Source: Pipra filicauda
Lineage: Eukaryota; Chordata; Aves; Passeriformes; Pipridae
Direction of reading: 5' to 3'
NCBI RefSeq assembly: GCF_003945595.2
Contig: NW_024104313.1
Span: 1,240,001 to 1,304,000 of the forward strand
DNA length: 64,000 bases
In this document: piece by piece, positions 13,195 to 24,605 of the stretch
Layout of the letters: each line of letters starts with the position of its first letter
Position numbering within the stretch: position 1 is the stretch's first letter
Position numbers and translations under genes: made by a program
Notes under the pieces: model-generated
The model's input: only the letters and a program-made list of their open reading frames with translations
The model's database searches: none
Told to the model about the DNA's origin: nothing

Positions 13195-13750
13195 GTGAAG
13201 AACACAGCTGCACAGGACAAAGCCAAGAGGATCCCAGAGAGAAAACAGCGATGCTGGCAGGAGCCACCGGATGGGGACTGCGCTGCTCCCAGAAACCCAG
13301 CCTGTGGGGATTGGACCCCCAGACTCTGCCCCCTCTCCCTGTGCCTGGGGCAGGGATGTGGCTCAGCCTCTGCTGGCTTCTGCCCCTGCTGCTCTAGAGC
13401 TGTGGGCCTGGGGGGGACCAAGGCAGCTGTCCCACCTGTCGGTGACAAAGGCACGGTTGTAGGTACGTCGCCAATAGGCAAAAGCACCAGCCCTCAACAC
13501 CACCAGACTTGTCTGAAAGCTCCCCAACAGCCTGTCCAAAACGGCTGTGCTCATGGTCTGGAGCAGCAAGCGCTGAAGAGAGAGTTACACAAAGTGGTGC
13601 CAACAAAAACTGTGCAGCTGCTCCGCTTTTTTGATGATGTGGATTGGCACGGTCCTGCTCTTTGTGATGAGCCCGGGAGGCTTTCAATGCTTTCCTTTCT
13701 TGAGAAGGATGGAGCGAATGGATTGACCTGGGAAAGCTGGTTGCCTTGAC
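13195..13750. other. GC- and CpG-richer island with open frames on both strands
   Basis: This segment is clearly richer in G+C and CpG than its AT-rich flanks, with rather abrupt borders near 13170 and 13750. On the plus strand 13195-13749 is open for 184 codons. Its N-terminal two thirds are low in complexity (many P, G, C, Q) and the last third (from about codon 125) has a more ordinary composition. On the minus strand, frames of 98, 97 and 68 codons overlap it. None shows a domain I recognise. Just downstream, two hydrophobic stretches (about 13630-13680 and 13720-13785) appear on the plus strand in different frames. It could be an old processed pseudogene, an exon of an unannotated transcript, a retrovirus-derived remnant or simply a GC-rich patch. 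I do not assign a function. Confidence 0.3.
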
Positions 13751-14652
13751 CTTGGGGTATATATTGCTTGTAGTGTTAGGAGGCTGGTTAACATCAGACT
13801 GGGATTATGAAGGGACTTGTCTTCAGTTTGGCTCTTTGTTTGGGATACAAGTCTTTACCAACTTCTGCACTGTCCTTCAATAGAAACCAGCTGCTTTAAA
13901 TACTGTCTTTTTGAAGGTTCAAGATTCCCAATGTATTTTCCACATTACTGTGTTTTAAACATTGAGTATGGTGTTATGGTCGGAAGACTTTCTCGCCTCT
14001 GCAAGCACATGCATGTAAAATAACCCCCTCAAGGTTCAAACTCTGAATGATGTGCAAGGTTGAATCATTTTATTGGATGCAGAGACAGACAAGTGGAAAG
14101 AACAATTCTGAACACATTCTGTCACTGCAAGGCATGAAGTATGTGTTGGGTATAATTCCTATTTATATTTATATTCTAAGACAGTCCAAAATCCAAGCTA
14201 AGTTTGCTCTCCTTAGTGCAGTGGAACAAAGTGCTCATCCCATATGGGACCTGGATGCCTCGAAGGCATTCTATTACTCCAAGCAGTCTTTCCAGGGAAA
14301 AGATGTCTCTCCACCTCCTCAAAGGCTCAAATTTGAGGCATGAGTGCCAAGTGTCAATGCTGCAGTATTTCACCCCCCAACAACCAGAAAGGGGGTTGCT
14401 GGCACTCTGGTGGCATGCAGACTCCAGCATTGTATCACCTCTATATATTCTCTCAAAAATTTCTGTATACAGCTGCAGCAGTTTCACGGTGCTGAACAAA
14501 GCATCCCCAAGGAACTGCAAGAAACACCTGTTCTGCATGCAAAATACCAGGGATTAATTAACATAGCATATTTTAGCTGGTGTGTCGAGATAGGACAGTG
14601 TAGGTGTAGGCTATTGGGGATAAATGGCTTATTCTGATTATTTTAATATGCT
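13751..14652. other. Spacer, no gene supported
   Basis: Several overlapping frames of 97-120 codons on both strands at 14047-14637 arise in a region with few stops. None shows a domain. Confidence 0.5.
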
Positions 14653-14695
14653 GAAAATAAAAAAACAAAAAACAAACAAAAAAAAAACCAACAAA
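14653..14695. repeat. A-rich / (AAAC)-like tract
   Basis: Run of A with scattered C, of the AAAC/AAAAAC kind. Simple sequence. Confidence 0.85.
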
Positions 14696-14909
14696 GCTCA
14701 GCCAAAATACAACATTACAGCACTGGGTGCCTGTGTATAAGCTATCATTGGCTCAATCAGACTCATTAAAACACTCACTAGCTACTGCACCAGTGTAAAC
14801 CACTGTGTAGGTAAGGTCTGATATGCTCTTTCATGGAAGGAAGATCTTAGAGGAGGTGTGGGAATAATCTACCAGTAATCGACCAGACTTGCTAGAAAAT
14901 GCATCTACA

Positions 14910-15190
14910 TGAACATAAGACCAACCAAACTGGTCAGAACAGAGATTCACCCAGCCCAGCTAGTTGAGCCCTACCATTACTCACACTGGAAGCCAGGGAG
15001 TGTAAGACTGGGGCAAATACAAAGGGACGCTTCCCCATGTTCCAGCAACTTGTCTCTGAGGTAGAAGGGAGTGCCTTTGTGTGTAATAGCTCTTGATGTA
15101 TTTCTGGCTCATGAGCCTGTTAAGTTATCCCTTAAACCCAAGTAGACTTTCATACCTGCAGTATCCCGTGCCTAAAGTATTTGGGGTGGA
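14910..15190 (-). mobile_element. Possible ancient CR1/L3-like relic
   Basis: GAACATAAGACCAACCAAAC at 14911-14930, followed by TGGTCAGA and a 'CCCAGCCCAGCTAGTTGAGC' line at 14951-14970, resembles the widespread amniote phrase 'aacataagaacggccatactgggtcagacc' from CR1/L3-like repeats, and the later 'TAATAGCTCTTGATGTATTT' (15087-15106) keeps the expected order and spacing. The level of decay is high and the match is from memory, so the family name is tentative. No frame survives. Confidence 0.4.
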
Positions 15191-16020
15191 AAGATGTTGA
15201 TAGTGGATTCCTTGTGTCATGAACAGAATTAAAGGATTTATCTGCCTTTCCACAATTGTCAGCAGTGAGATCCAGAGAGATGCTCAGTCTTCTTGCAAAG
15301 ATTTTCTATAACCAGATGTTCCAAGTGATCTGTAATGAAATATTTAGTAATAGTAATAATATATACCGGGCTTCTGATACACAGTGTCTGCAGCTATGTC
15401 TGCCTTCTGAGGTCCAGGTGCACCAAAAGGGCTATATTTCCTGTTAGTGATTCACACTGCATTTCTGTGCTGTGATTTCCCATCTGGCATCCTTTATTCA
15501 TAGCAGCAGCTCTTCTTCTCTTCCAAGATTCTGTTTGCTTTTACTTTGTTCTTTTTCCTTTGAGGTTTCTCACCAGTTCAGGGAAGATAAGTGGATATGG
15601 AGACTGTGTTGCACAGGGTGAGAGGGAGCAAGCATCTGTTGTCATCAGCTTTTCTGATTTCATTGGAGTACTTGTGTTTTGCTTTCATGCGGCAAGAGCC
15701 TTCATGCAGCAAGAGCCCTGATTAACAACAGAGCCTAAGGCTCATCAGCTGTACGCAGGTGTTATGCCAGTGCCATTGCTGGACTATGCAATCTCACTCT
15801 TTTTATTCAGGATGCAAAATTTTCAGGCACCGTAGGGAAAAACCCATATGTTATTTCCTAAAGAAGCTTTAGTGTGCTGCAGCCACCTACAGCTCATAAA
15901 TTTAAACCAATTAACTGCACAAGACAAGTCAAGTCACTGTTTCCCAGCGGCCTACCTTCTCCCTCTTGCCTGGTACAAACTATGAGGAAGCAGCTTCTCT
16001 GACAGAAAAAACCCCAAACA
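15191..16020. other. Spacer, no gene supported
   Basis: Only the 17-bp duplication at 15684-15717 stands out. Confidence 0.6.
15684..15717. repeat. 17-bp direct tandem duplication
   Basis: Copies at 15684-15700 and 15701-15717 (unit TTCATGC(G/A)GCAAGAGCC) are identical but for one G/A change. The single difference lies in a CpG in the first copy (CG versus CA), which fits methylation-driven decay after the duplication. Confidence 0.9.
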
Positions 16021-16728
16021 TCAAAACCGCAAACTCCAACTCCCCAAAAGTGAAAGAAAAAAAGAATACACTAAGGAAACAAACAGAAATACAGGAAGAC
16101 AGGTCCTATGACCTTTAGCATTTTTGTTTGCAACATAAATCATTCTGTTATAATCACAAATTTTGGAACATAATTGGTCTCCACGTCTAAACGTATTGCC
16201 GGTGATTACAGCAAAATGCCCTAAGCAGTGAGGCCTACAATCCAGCCCTGTGTGGTTTGGGGGGAGGCCCTGGGGAGGGGGAAGGGAGTCTTTGCCATCA
16301 CTAGAGTATTTTCCATGAGCAGTTCTGTAGCTGGAAACAGATGCTCCATGCTGCTGTCCAGCCAGCAAAGTAATGTAAAAAACTTTACAAAGATGCCCTT
16401 CAAAGAGTTCTTCACTTTGCTTGTTGTCCATCAATGGCTTGACCTCCTCCTTGCTTCCCACCAAAAGCCCCATGTGGGTATCATGAGGGTCTCTCTGCCC
16501 CATTCCTCTGAGAAGGGGAGAATGGCCCCCCAAAGCCGGAGTAGCTCTCTCCTTTGTGGTCAAAGATGGGTAGTGTTGCTGTTTCTTAGTCTGAGGTCCT
16601 GGCTGACCACTAGAACTAGAGCAGAACTTTTGGATCTCCTCAGCAATTTTTCCTGAGCAAATGTGAATGCTGTGGCTGCAGGAATGAAAGGTTAAACTCA
16701 TTTCCTGTCTGGCTATCCACCTGGGCAC
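16021..16728 (-). other. Longest open frame in the window (235 codons), coding status unsupported
   Basis: The minus-strand frame is open for 235 codons, beginning with ATG at 16728 in the sense of this strand. The predicted product has no signal peptide, no recognised domain and no repeat; only its last 25 or so residues are hydrophobic (a segment with FLFVSLVYSFFLSLL), which would look like a C-terminal anchor. The plus strand is open over 16228-16656 at the same place. The region is a little GC-richer than its surroundings, which lengthens chance frames. No Kozak-like or splice context stands out. I regard it as probably non-coding, and list it because it is the only frame above 200 codons. 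Confidence 0.12.
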
Positions 16729-17832
16729 AACCCTCCACTGCCCCGGGTGTGCTTTCCCGACACTGCTCTTGCTGTGTTCAGTTCATATAGTTAGCCATAT
16801 TGTAAAGAACCTGGGAGTGTAAGAGTCCTGTCATCATTTTGATTAATGACCTTTCCCCACAAGGAAAAGACTGGTCATGCAGGGCAGTATGGGCTAACAT
16901 TGTGCCAGCCATTTTTAGTTAAGGTCCAATAACTCTGCTGGGAGAAACTCGCTCAGCGGCACAGTTGTCCTTCAAAGGGACAATGTCCCGCCAAGATCTT
17001 GCTATGTCTGGGGTGTTGGAGCCCTGCAATTACAAACTCTCTTTTAAGTTTATGAAAAACATAGATTATTAAGGCTGATTTTTTCACTGCTGCTTGATGC
17101 TTCTCCCTTGTGTGTGTTCCTGCACATTCTGCCCGTAACTATGTTGATTCCCCAGAGTAGCATGTGCTGGACACATGGCAACTTGAAAGCAAACTTAGAT
17201 GGACAGATTATTTACTGCTGGCTGCAATGCAGGTAAACCTTAATGAATCTCATAAGCTTGCATGTGACCTTAGGAGCATGTTTCTCCCTCTGCCCTTCTA
17301 CAACTGAAGTAGCCAAGATGAGGTAATGCTGCTGTGGAGATGCTAAATGAGAGGTAAGATCACACAATGGGCTGTGGCTCCACTGGGCTAGGGTTGTGTT
17401 TCCTTTTTTTGTACAAATTTTCGACTTTAAAAAATAAAAATAATCTTCCTCTTATTCCTAGCTTTGCATGCTTTCTGCAGCAGGTGGTTAATCATGGTTC
17501 AAATGCTGTACCTCAAAACCAGTGCAGCTGACTTTCTAGCCCACCAGGAGGTTGGCTTGCTTTCCAGTTCTGGTGTTGAGATAGCTGCCTGCTACCTGGG
17601 TTGTGATGACATTTTTCTTGTTCCATATGTCTTCTTTAAATTAAGTATTTTGAGCATTTAGAGTTTTCATGAAGTAGAAATCCAGTGATTTTTTGGTATA
17701 TGGGGAGGGATTCCCCATCCTGATAGGCTTTTGAGCTTCAAACTGTGAAATTACTGTGTTCTCCCTCCCATAGCATTTCCTGCTCTTTCAGTAACATGTT
17801 TAAGGAAGCCTTTTGGGGCTAGAGAACATTTT
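16729..17832. other. Spacer, no gene supported
   Basis: Nothing recognised; the largest frame is 65 codons. Confidence 0.6.
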
Positions 17833-17940
17833 GGAGAGAGGAAGGGAGAGGAGAGAGGAGAAGGGGAGAGGAAGAGGACACAGGAGAAGGGGAGGGGAGG
17901 AGGAGAGGGAAGGAGAGGGGAGAGGAGGAGAGGGGAGGAA
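17833..17940. repeat. Purine (GGGGA/GGAGA)n tract
   Basis: Almost pure G and A on the plus strand for over 100 bases, interrupted by ACAC near 17878-17881. It is made of degenerate GGAGA and GGGGA units. Long homopurine tracts can form triplex (H-DNA) structures. The minus-strand open frame across it (17751-18140) is a by-product of its composition and is not listed as a gene. Confidence 0.93.
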
Positions 17941-18261
17941 AAACTGATGGACTGGGGGATGTTTTTGGACTTACTCAAAAGATTCTTGAAAACAGAAAAG
18001 CCACCACCGTTTTTGAAGTGAGCTCTTAAAACATTATGATTTATTTCACAGCCACTGTAAGAAAGTAAAGACAAAAGGTGAGTATTAAAAACCAAAAGAG
18101 GGTATGTGCCAACACATGGGTCACAATTCATGTCTCTCAAAGCAGAGACTCTCTGCTGACTCCCAGCAGCACCCTAGGAATGCATCAGAAATCTTCTCTA
18201 GGGAGGTCTGGCATAATCACTCATGGGAAATCCACTTCTTTTGTGGTGAGGATATCATGAA

Positions 18262-18535
18262 ATCTCTGGATCCAAGCAGGACAAGACCTCTGAATGTCAC
18301 CTAGTCCATCCCTGCTCTTTACTGACACCAGTAAATCCTGTTAATCCTGGAGAAATCCACAAAGAGGGGAAGCACACCCTGTACCTGGGACTTGTTCTAG
18401 AACTGCAGTGCCTCCTGGGGTAAAGATTTTTCCTAATGTTTAGTGAGATCTCCCAAGTCACAATCCGTGATTGTTGTCCTCTTTTATATTATCTGGCACC
18501 CATGGGACTAGTTTGGCTCATAGCTCCATAGTCTC
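18262..18535 (-). mobile_element. Diverged CR1 LINE 3'-end fragment, minus strand
   Basis: The plus-strand reading follows the reverse-complement CR1 3' region with many substitutions. The order of phrases is right: an 'ACCTAGTCCATCCCTGCTC'-type line near 18299-18317, a segment resembling 'aaatcctggagaaatccacaaag' spacing near 18335-18370, 'AACTGCAGTGCCTCCTGGGG' (18401-18420), 'TTTTTCCTAATGTTTAGTGA' (18427-18446) and a 'TTGTCCTCTTTTATATTATC'-type line near 18474-18493. The terminal microsatellite-like 3' end is lost or decayed. It is probably much older than the 42759 copy. Boundaries are approximate to about 30 bp. Confidence 0.75.
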
Positions 18536-21489
18536 TATTTTCTTACAACTTTCTGCCAGGGCAGCTGATAGTTTTTGTGGCTCACGTGGCATCCAGCACC
18601 ATGTGGGTGTTCAGGCCAAGACCACCATTTGGAGAGGGAATGCTGGGCTGCTGGTGGGTCACACAGCCACATGAATTTGCTTCTTGTTTTTCCACTGCTG
18701 GATTGCATTTGAATCAGGTTACTGTGGGCTGAATCAAGTTGCTGAGGGGGTCAAAGCAGGATGAATGTAAGCACAGGGGAGGAGAAGCAGCCCTGTTCTT
18801 TCTGCCTCCTTCAGCTATTATACAGACTCGCCTGAGCTGGTAGAGAGTAGAGAGGGGCAGGTTAATCTGTGGAGGTACCAGCCTCTTTTATGATCTGTAG
18901 AATAGACTAGATGACCTGCTTGTATGTGGTGTCTCAGTTACAGACAGTAAAGCTAGATGAGATGATGCCCATGTTTTGCCAAGCTTTTTCTAACCGTGTG
19001 GGTTAGAAAGACAGTGTTTTTATAACAAATGAAAGCTTAGAATTTCATCAAATCCAGATGCTTTTGGGAGTGGGGACTTCATAAAAAAGTTCAGTATCAG
19101 GAACCATGATACAACTGCAAAAGTTATCAGTGCCAAATTTCTATTTGCCAGTGTTTTTAGAAGCCAAATTGTCCAGTGAACAGTGGCAGGAACTGCAACA
19201 TTTTCTCCATTTCAGAAATGGTTGTAAATTCTGTAATGTCCATTACAGACATTTTTTGGGAACCTTTTCTGATGGATTATTTTACACAAGCAGTTAATTG
19301 CTCTCTCTGGGTGAGTTCTGGTTTATTGATGACAAATTCAGAGCAGAAAACAGCTAACAGTGCCCACAAAAGAAAAACAAATGAAGCCATACTATATGCA
19401 ATTTACAATAAGATGTAATATTTAGCTCTGTTTAACATATGTTAGTGATGAGGGCAGTGAATGTTAGATTTAATTTGATCCAGAAAAATGATGAGTATTA
19501 GTCCCTCTGGAATTATTCCTGGTGAATCTCCAGGAAAATTCACAAGTATTTTAATAAATTAAAAGCAAATGGGAAAAAAAAAAAAGAAAGAAAAAAAACT
19601 CAACCAATTTCTTCTTTTCATTTCAAAGAATATAGTTTCAGATCCTCACGGTAACACAGGTAGTACTCTAGGGTGCTGCATTCAAACAAACAAAAATAAT
19701 GTGCAGTGACAGTAGTAACTTTCTCTGGATCTCTAAGATGCCAACATTTGTCTCTAGCATTCTGCAATGCTTTCCTTAACCAGGGCTAGCTGGATTGCTG
19801 GGGTAGGGCTCTCAGGTGCAGAAAGACAACACCTGCCACAAATCAGCCTCTGCTGAGTGATGCCAAAGGGTCTGTGTACCCACAGCTACCAGAGCAGATT
19901 CCTGCCCAAAGCAATGTGGTGCTCTCCTTGGTGCTTCGGCCATGAGACAAACACTGAGGCCTTTCTGAAATGTTTCCCTGCAGAGCGAGAAATCTGTCTG
20001 TGGAGCAGGTGGACCACAGCCATTACCTGGATGCCAAAGGAGCAGGCTGAACCTCAGAAGATGGAAAACTTGACAGTGGGCTGGAGGTAGGCACAGACCT
20101 GGTGGAGATGCTCTAGCATGGCAAGTCCAGCTCTCTGGACTGTGGGCAGTGGGGCATGTACCCCTTTGGGGAGCCAAAGAGGCTCTTCCCTGCATGTGAT
20201 CAGCTGCTTGTCCAGCAGAGTCTAGGGGTTTCCCTCATCCTCATGGCACCCCAGTCTAGGTATTTCTTCCAGTTTGCAAGCTAGTGGTATTACACTCCAG
20301 TTTGTCACCCTTTTGCTATTGTCAATGCATCCTTCTCTTCAAGCAGTTCCTCCTCCCTGCTTTTCACTCAGGATATGGTAGAACTGTTTTACCCTCTCTC
20401 TGCTTCATATTTTCAAAGTAACTAAGTCAATTGCCTGTAGTACATAAACTTGCTTGAGGAAATCAAAGCCTGTTTTTCTGATCTTCCTGTATCTGCATGC
20501 AAACCAGATCATTTAGCACTTTTTAAAGTATGTGTTTTGACAGATGCAAGGGAAGGTTTATTCCTTGTTCTCTGCTTCAGATGGTAGCAAGACATATTTC
20601 CATACCTCTCAAATCTTTGGAAAAAGAAGTTGTGTTTCTTTATACTTGTAGTCTGGAGCCAAAACGCTAACAGTTTGCCTAGCAGTTGTGACCATCTTAG
20701 TGGCTTTCTGTGTGAGACATGAGAAAATCCCAACTCAAAGCTGAGCTGTGGAGGAGACATGAGGATAATTTTTCTTCATCTTAAGGCAGGTAATAATTGT
20801 TCTTACCAGGAACTGGCTGTAACATAACAGTTACATACATGAAGAAACAGCTTTTGGGCCCTCACAATCAATTTTCATATTTTTTTCTCTTCAGTATGGG
20901 GAATTGAAATACCCAGGGGTATACAAAGAATCAGCCACTCTGTGATGTCCAAAGGACATGGCATGTCGTGCATTTTGGCTTTGACTGATTGAGAAAAATG
21001 TGGCTGAAAAGAGGTGAAGTAAATGGAGACAGCATGTAGTGGGCTGCCAGAGGTAGCAGAAGAAGAGTGTATATATGCAGCAGAGGAGAAACAAGGTGAC
21101 AAAGGGTAAAAGCAACTAGTGAAGACTCCAGAGTGGTTGTGTCTGGTGTATGGTGCGGATGGGTTTTGGGACAGTGGAATAAATGGCTTGTTAGAATGCA
21201 GGAACCAAAAGACTTTCTGCCTGGAGTTGGGCTGGTTCCAGGGGACACAGGATGGAGGTCTGCTTTCTGACACTGCACAAATGCCAAGCAGAAGAACCTC
21301 CAAGAGCCAAGAGAAGAGGCATTTGCTATAGTAGGGGCATTTCTCTGCTATACACCAAACAAACCCATGGATCAAAACATGACACAGAGTATTGCATGAT
21401 GTGAAGAAAAGAAATTAATGTCCCTGCTCAAGTGCCTTGCTATGAAATGGGAGGTCACTGAGTAAAGTAAAGAATTTCTTCCCAATATC
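18536..21489. other. Spacer, no gene supported
   Basis: Contains the A-rich tract at 19571 and a perfect short inverted repeat at 19231-19248. The frames at 19812-20195 and 20875-21375 (minus, 127 and 166 codons) lack domains. Confidence 0.55.
19571..19599. repeat. A-rich tract
   Basis: Run of A interrupted by G (AAAG units). Simple sequence; no gene-derived sequence recognised to its left. Confidence 0.85.
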
Positions 21490-21855
21490 TCATGTAACCT
21501 GCCCACTTTGGTTTAAAGCCATTCCCCTGTGTCAGTACGTGCCCTTGTAAAAAAATCTCTCTCCAGCTCTCTTGCTGGCCCCATTTAGGTACTGAAAGGC
21601 TGCCCTAAGGACATCCCAACCCCCCTCTTCTTTCAGCCTGTCTTCATAGGACAAGTGATCCAGTCCTTTCATCATCTTCATGGACTTCCCCTGGACTCAC
21701 TCCAACAGGTCAATGTTCTTCCTGTGCTGGGGACTCCAGAGCTGGACACAGTACTCCAGGTGGGGTCTCATAAGAGCAGAGTAGATGTGGAGAATCACCT
21801 CCCCGGACCAGCTGGTCACACTTCTTTTAATGCAGCCAGACCTCACACTCTTCAC
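21490..21855 (-). mobile_element. CR1 LINE fragment, minus strand, internal/ORF2 end
   Basis: Read on the plus strand this is the reverse complement of CR1. It contains the familiar series of phrases: the region around 21655 (cluster matching 'GTGATCCAGTCCTTTCATCA'), a stretch near 21690 that in CR1 encodes the ESRGKS-like segment, the CTCCAGAGCTGGACACAGTA phrase at 21733-21752, and CTCCAGGTGGGGTCTCATAA at 21753-21772. The left part (21490-21600) matches the 3' part of the ORF, including the segment corresponding to KHRKFHLN-like sequence in the consensus. It lacks the terminal 3' repeats, so both ends are lost or too diverged to see. The short open frame on the plus strand here (21655-21867) is simply antisense CR1. 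The subfamily is different from, and looks older than, the one at 6781. Confidence 0.9.
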
Positions 21856-24498
21856 CTTATGCGTTAAAGTCCAAAAAATACTCTGCTTTGAATGCTTAGG
21901 ATAAACTCAAACCTGGTTCTGAGAGAAATTGGTTCTGACTGCATGTGAGTGATAAGAAGCTTGCAGTTTCAGCTGGTTCATGAGAGCAGATGCACCTTGG
22001 TAGGTTTGACATTGCCATCGAGTAGGAAGAATGGGAAGACATAAAGTTGCCACAGGGATCATGGATAATAAAGTTTTTTGATGGAGCATCTAAGAATTGG
22101 ACAGTGTTTGAGCTCATACACTTACTAGGATAATGGACAGAAAGCCTGTGAAGGAAGGAAAGAGGGAAGGTGTAGACTCATTGGAGGAGTAGGAAGGAGG
22201 ATAAGCTCGAAGATTTTTTTTTATCTGAAGGGATATGAAGACCTCTAAGGATGATAGGCAAGGGAAGAAGTTTTTCAGAGTACACTAGAGATTTTAGAAA
22301 TAAACGAATAGTAAAAACCTGTAGATGTATAGAAGCGGTACTTTACAAGCAAAGCTGTGTGATGGGGCAGGCTCTGACCCTCTCACAGAAAAGGTGATGG
22401 TGCTGGCTTCCAAGTACATCTGGAGCGCTGCAGCCTCCTGGGATCATCAGGTTGTCAGCATAAGCATTCAGAGTTTTGCCAAGCCCAGCACCTCCCTGTG
22501 GTTTGGGCAACAGGAGCTGAAGCAGAGCAAGTTCCTGAAGAGTGCTAGACACGTTTCGTTTGGCTCCTCTCAGGAAGGTCTGTTTTATAAGTTTTCCTCT
22601 TGGTACAGTACATTTTTATCTTTCGTTTTTACTGTATAGGAATTATCTGCACATTTTAGAGAGAATGCTTGCCAAAAACAATTATTCCTGTTGCTTCAAA
22701 ACATAAGAGTCTTGAAAAAGCATAAGAGGTTTCTTAGCTCTAGTGCTGAAAACGTGGCACTTCTGCACAGATGACATCCTCTCCAGAGGCACAGAGGCTT
22801 AGGGGTGTGAACACTTCAGCAAACAACTGGAACTTCTAGGGATCTCTCTTTGCCATGTCATGAACAGGACCTGCTTTGCCTGAAACATTCGCTATCAACA
22901 GCTTGCTATTCATCATTAACAACTGGCCAAAAACTTCTTTTATTGGGTTGGCTGAAAGTTAAGTCAGGCAATGGACTTATGAATGTGTTTCTAGGAAAAG
23001 ACTTCATTATAGAAGTTTAAAAGGGCTCACACTCTAATCCCTGTTTAAGGGTAAAAAATGATCTTTAGATCTTTAGATCATGAAATAAAACATTTAAACA
23101 TGAATGTGCATGTCATTGACGAAACAAACTTGTTTGTAACTTGCTGCCAAATTCTTGGAATGAGACATATTTTTGACTTAGAGCATCTACTGACTGATAT
23201 TTTACATCTGTCCTCAGTGGCTGAAATAGGAATTCAGAAACATCGGCATGAACACCAAGAAATCATGATATGGATACTTTGAAATTCTGTTATTAGCCTG
23301 TTCCACCTGCCTCCCCTTGGAGACCATGGGTTGTCTTTTCAACCACTGCTCATTCTGCAATTTATTTTTATTTAACATGTGCCTTTGTTGTACGTCTGCT
23401 ACAGCTGAAGCAGGTTCTCTGTATCCCTCTGCATTTACCCCTCAGGTCTTTTCTGGTAAAATCTCACAGTGTGCCCATGTCTAGAGATTTATACTGTAGT
23501 GATTCCATGGTATGGGATTGGTGATCATCAATTCCATTGATGATGTTTTCTGAGGGGAATTTTCCTCCCACCTCTTTTTAAGAGAGTCACAGTTGAAGGT
23601 TTGGACTGTAGCTGTCAAGCAGGTTAAAAATTTCACTTACACACTGGGCTGTACCATCTTGAATTATCTGAAGCAAAATGTGGGTTTGTTATTTTTCACT
23701 GTTACCAAAACCAAACCCTTCCCTGATGCATGGAGAAAACATGAAATGAGATGAATTCTCCTGGTTGATTAGCTGCAATGCACAGATAATTTAATAAGAA
23801 AAATTGAAGTCATTGCTCTAAAACCAGGGCATTTAGGAGCATGGTTAGAAGCCTCTGTCTATCATTTTAATTCAGAGAGCTGCCATCATCTCCTAACCAT
23901 GGAGCCTGATGGCAGCTTGCAGGAAAAGGCGAAAGCTCTATTGGTGTGATCCCAAGGAATAGGGGGCATGGGGAGGGGAAGACCTGAACTTGAAGCAACA
24001 ACTCCCAAGGTGTTTCTCCATTTTTACCTTTGTTGGGTTTGCACTTGCTGAAAGTAAACCAAAGAACTGGAAGGTGTTGGCTGGGTCCAAGCTCTTGGCC
24101 ACTGCAGAGAGCCCTTTGCTTCTGTCAGTGGGTTCTTTTGGATGTGTCCTGCCCTTGCTGGGCTCTCAAGGAGCTTTTCTGTGGGAGGAGGCAGGGGCAC
24201 AACACTTATTAAAGGTAGTTCTGTTTATCCCATTAAGGAAAAATTCACCTCTGGACAAATGTGTTTTCATGATGATGCTGTGGTAATGATTAAGGAAGTT
24301 AATGGAATTGGCATATTTATACTTCATATGGGAGCTATGAATATTTCAGCATTCTTCCACTGAAGAGGAAAACCCAGCCCATCACCTCAGCTTGCAGGTT
24401 GGAAAAATAATGTTCAGCTTTTTCATAGATAATGTGATCTGAGCCAAGGTCTTAGCATGCTCATCCTTAAACATTAGGATTGCTCACTGATGGGTTTG
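21856..24498. other. Spacer, no gene supported
   Basis: An ATCTTTAG tandem with flanking inverted ATGATCT/AGATCAT lies at 23058-23082. No gene or dated repeat is seen. Confidence 0.55.
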
Positions 24499-24605
24499 CC
24501 ATATATAGAGAACTTTTCTATATACACATAGTATATAGTATATAGTTATGCACATATATTTGTATACATGTATATCTCTATATACATATATGATTTCTAT
24601 ATAAT
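24499..24605. repeat. AT-rich (TATA)-type low-complexity tract
   Basis: About 100 bases of TATATA, TATACATA and TATAGTATA units. It is degenerate and likely prone to unpairing or cruciform formation. TATA-like words here are not promoter evidence. Confidence 0.9.

Noticed and set aside
13271..13462. Short secreted-looking frames within the GC island
   Set aside because: Overlapping frames in all phases; no one of them is favoured by start context or composition.
17751..18140. 129-codon minus-strand frame
   Set aside because: Most of it is the translated reverse complement of the purine tract; its serine, leucine and proline richness is compositional.
21655..21867. Plus-strand 70-codon frame
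   Set aside because: It is the antisense of the CR1 at 21490-21855.
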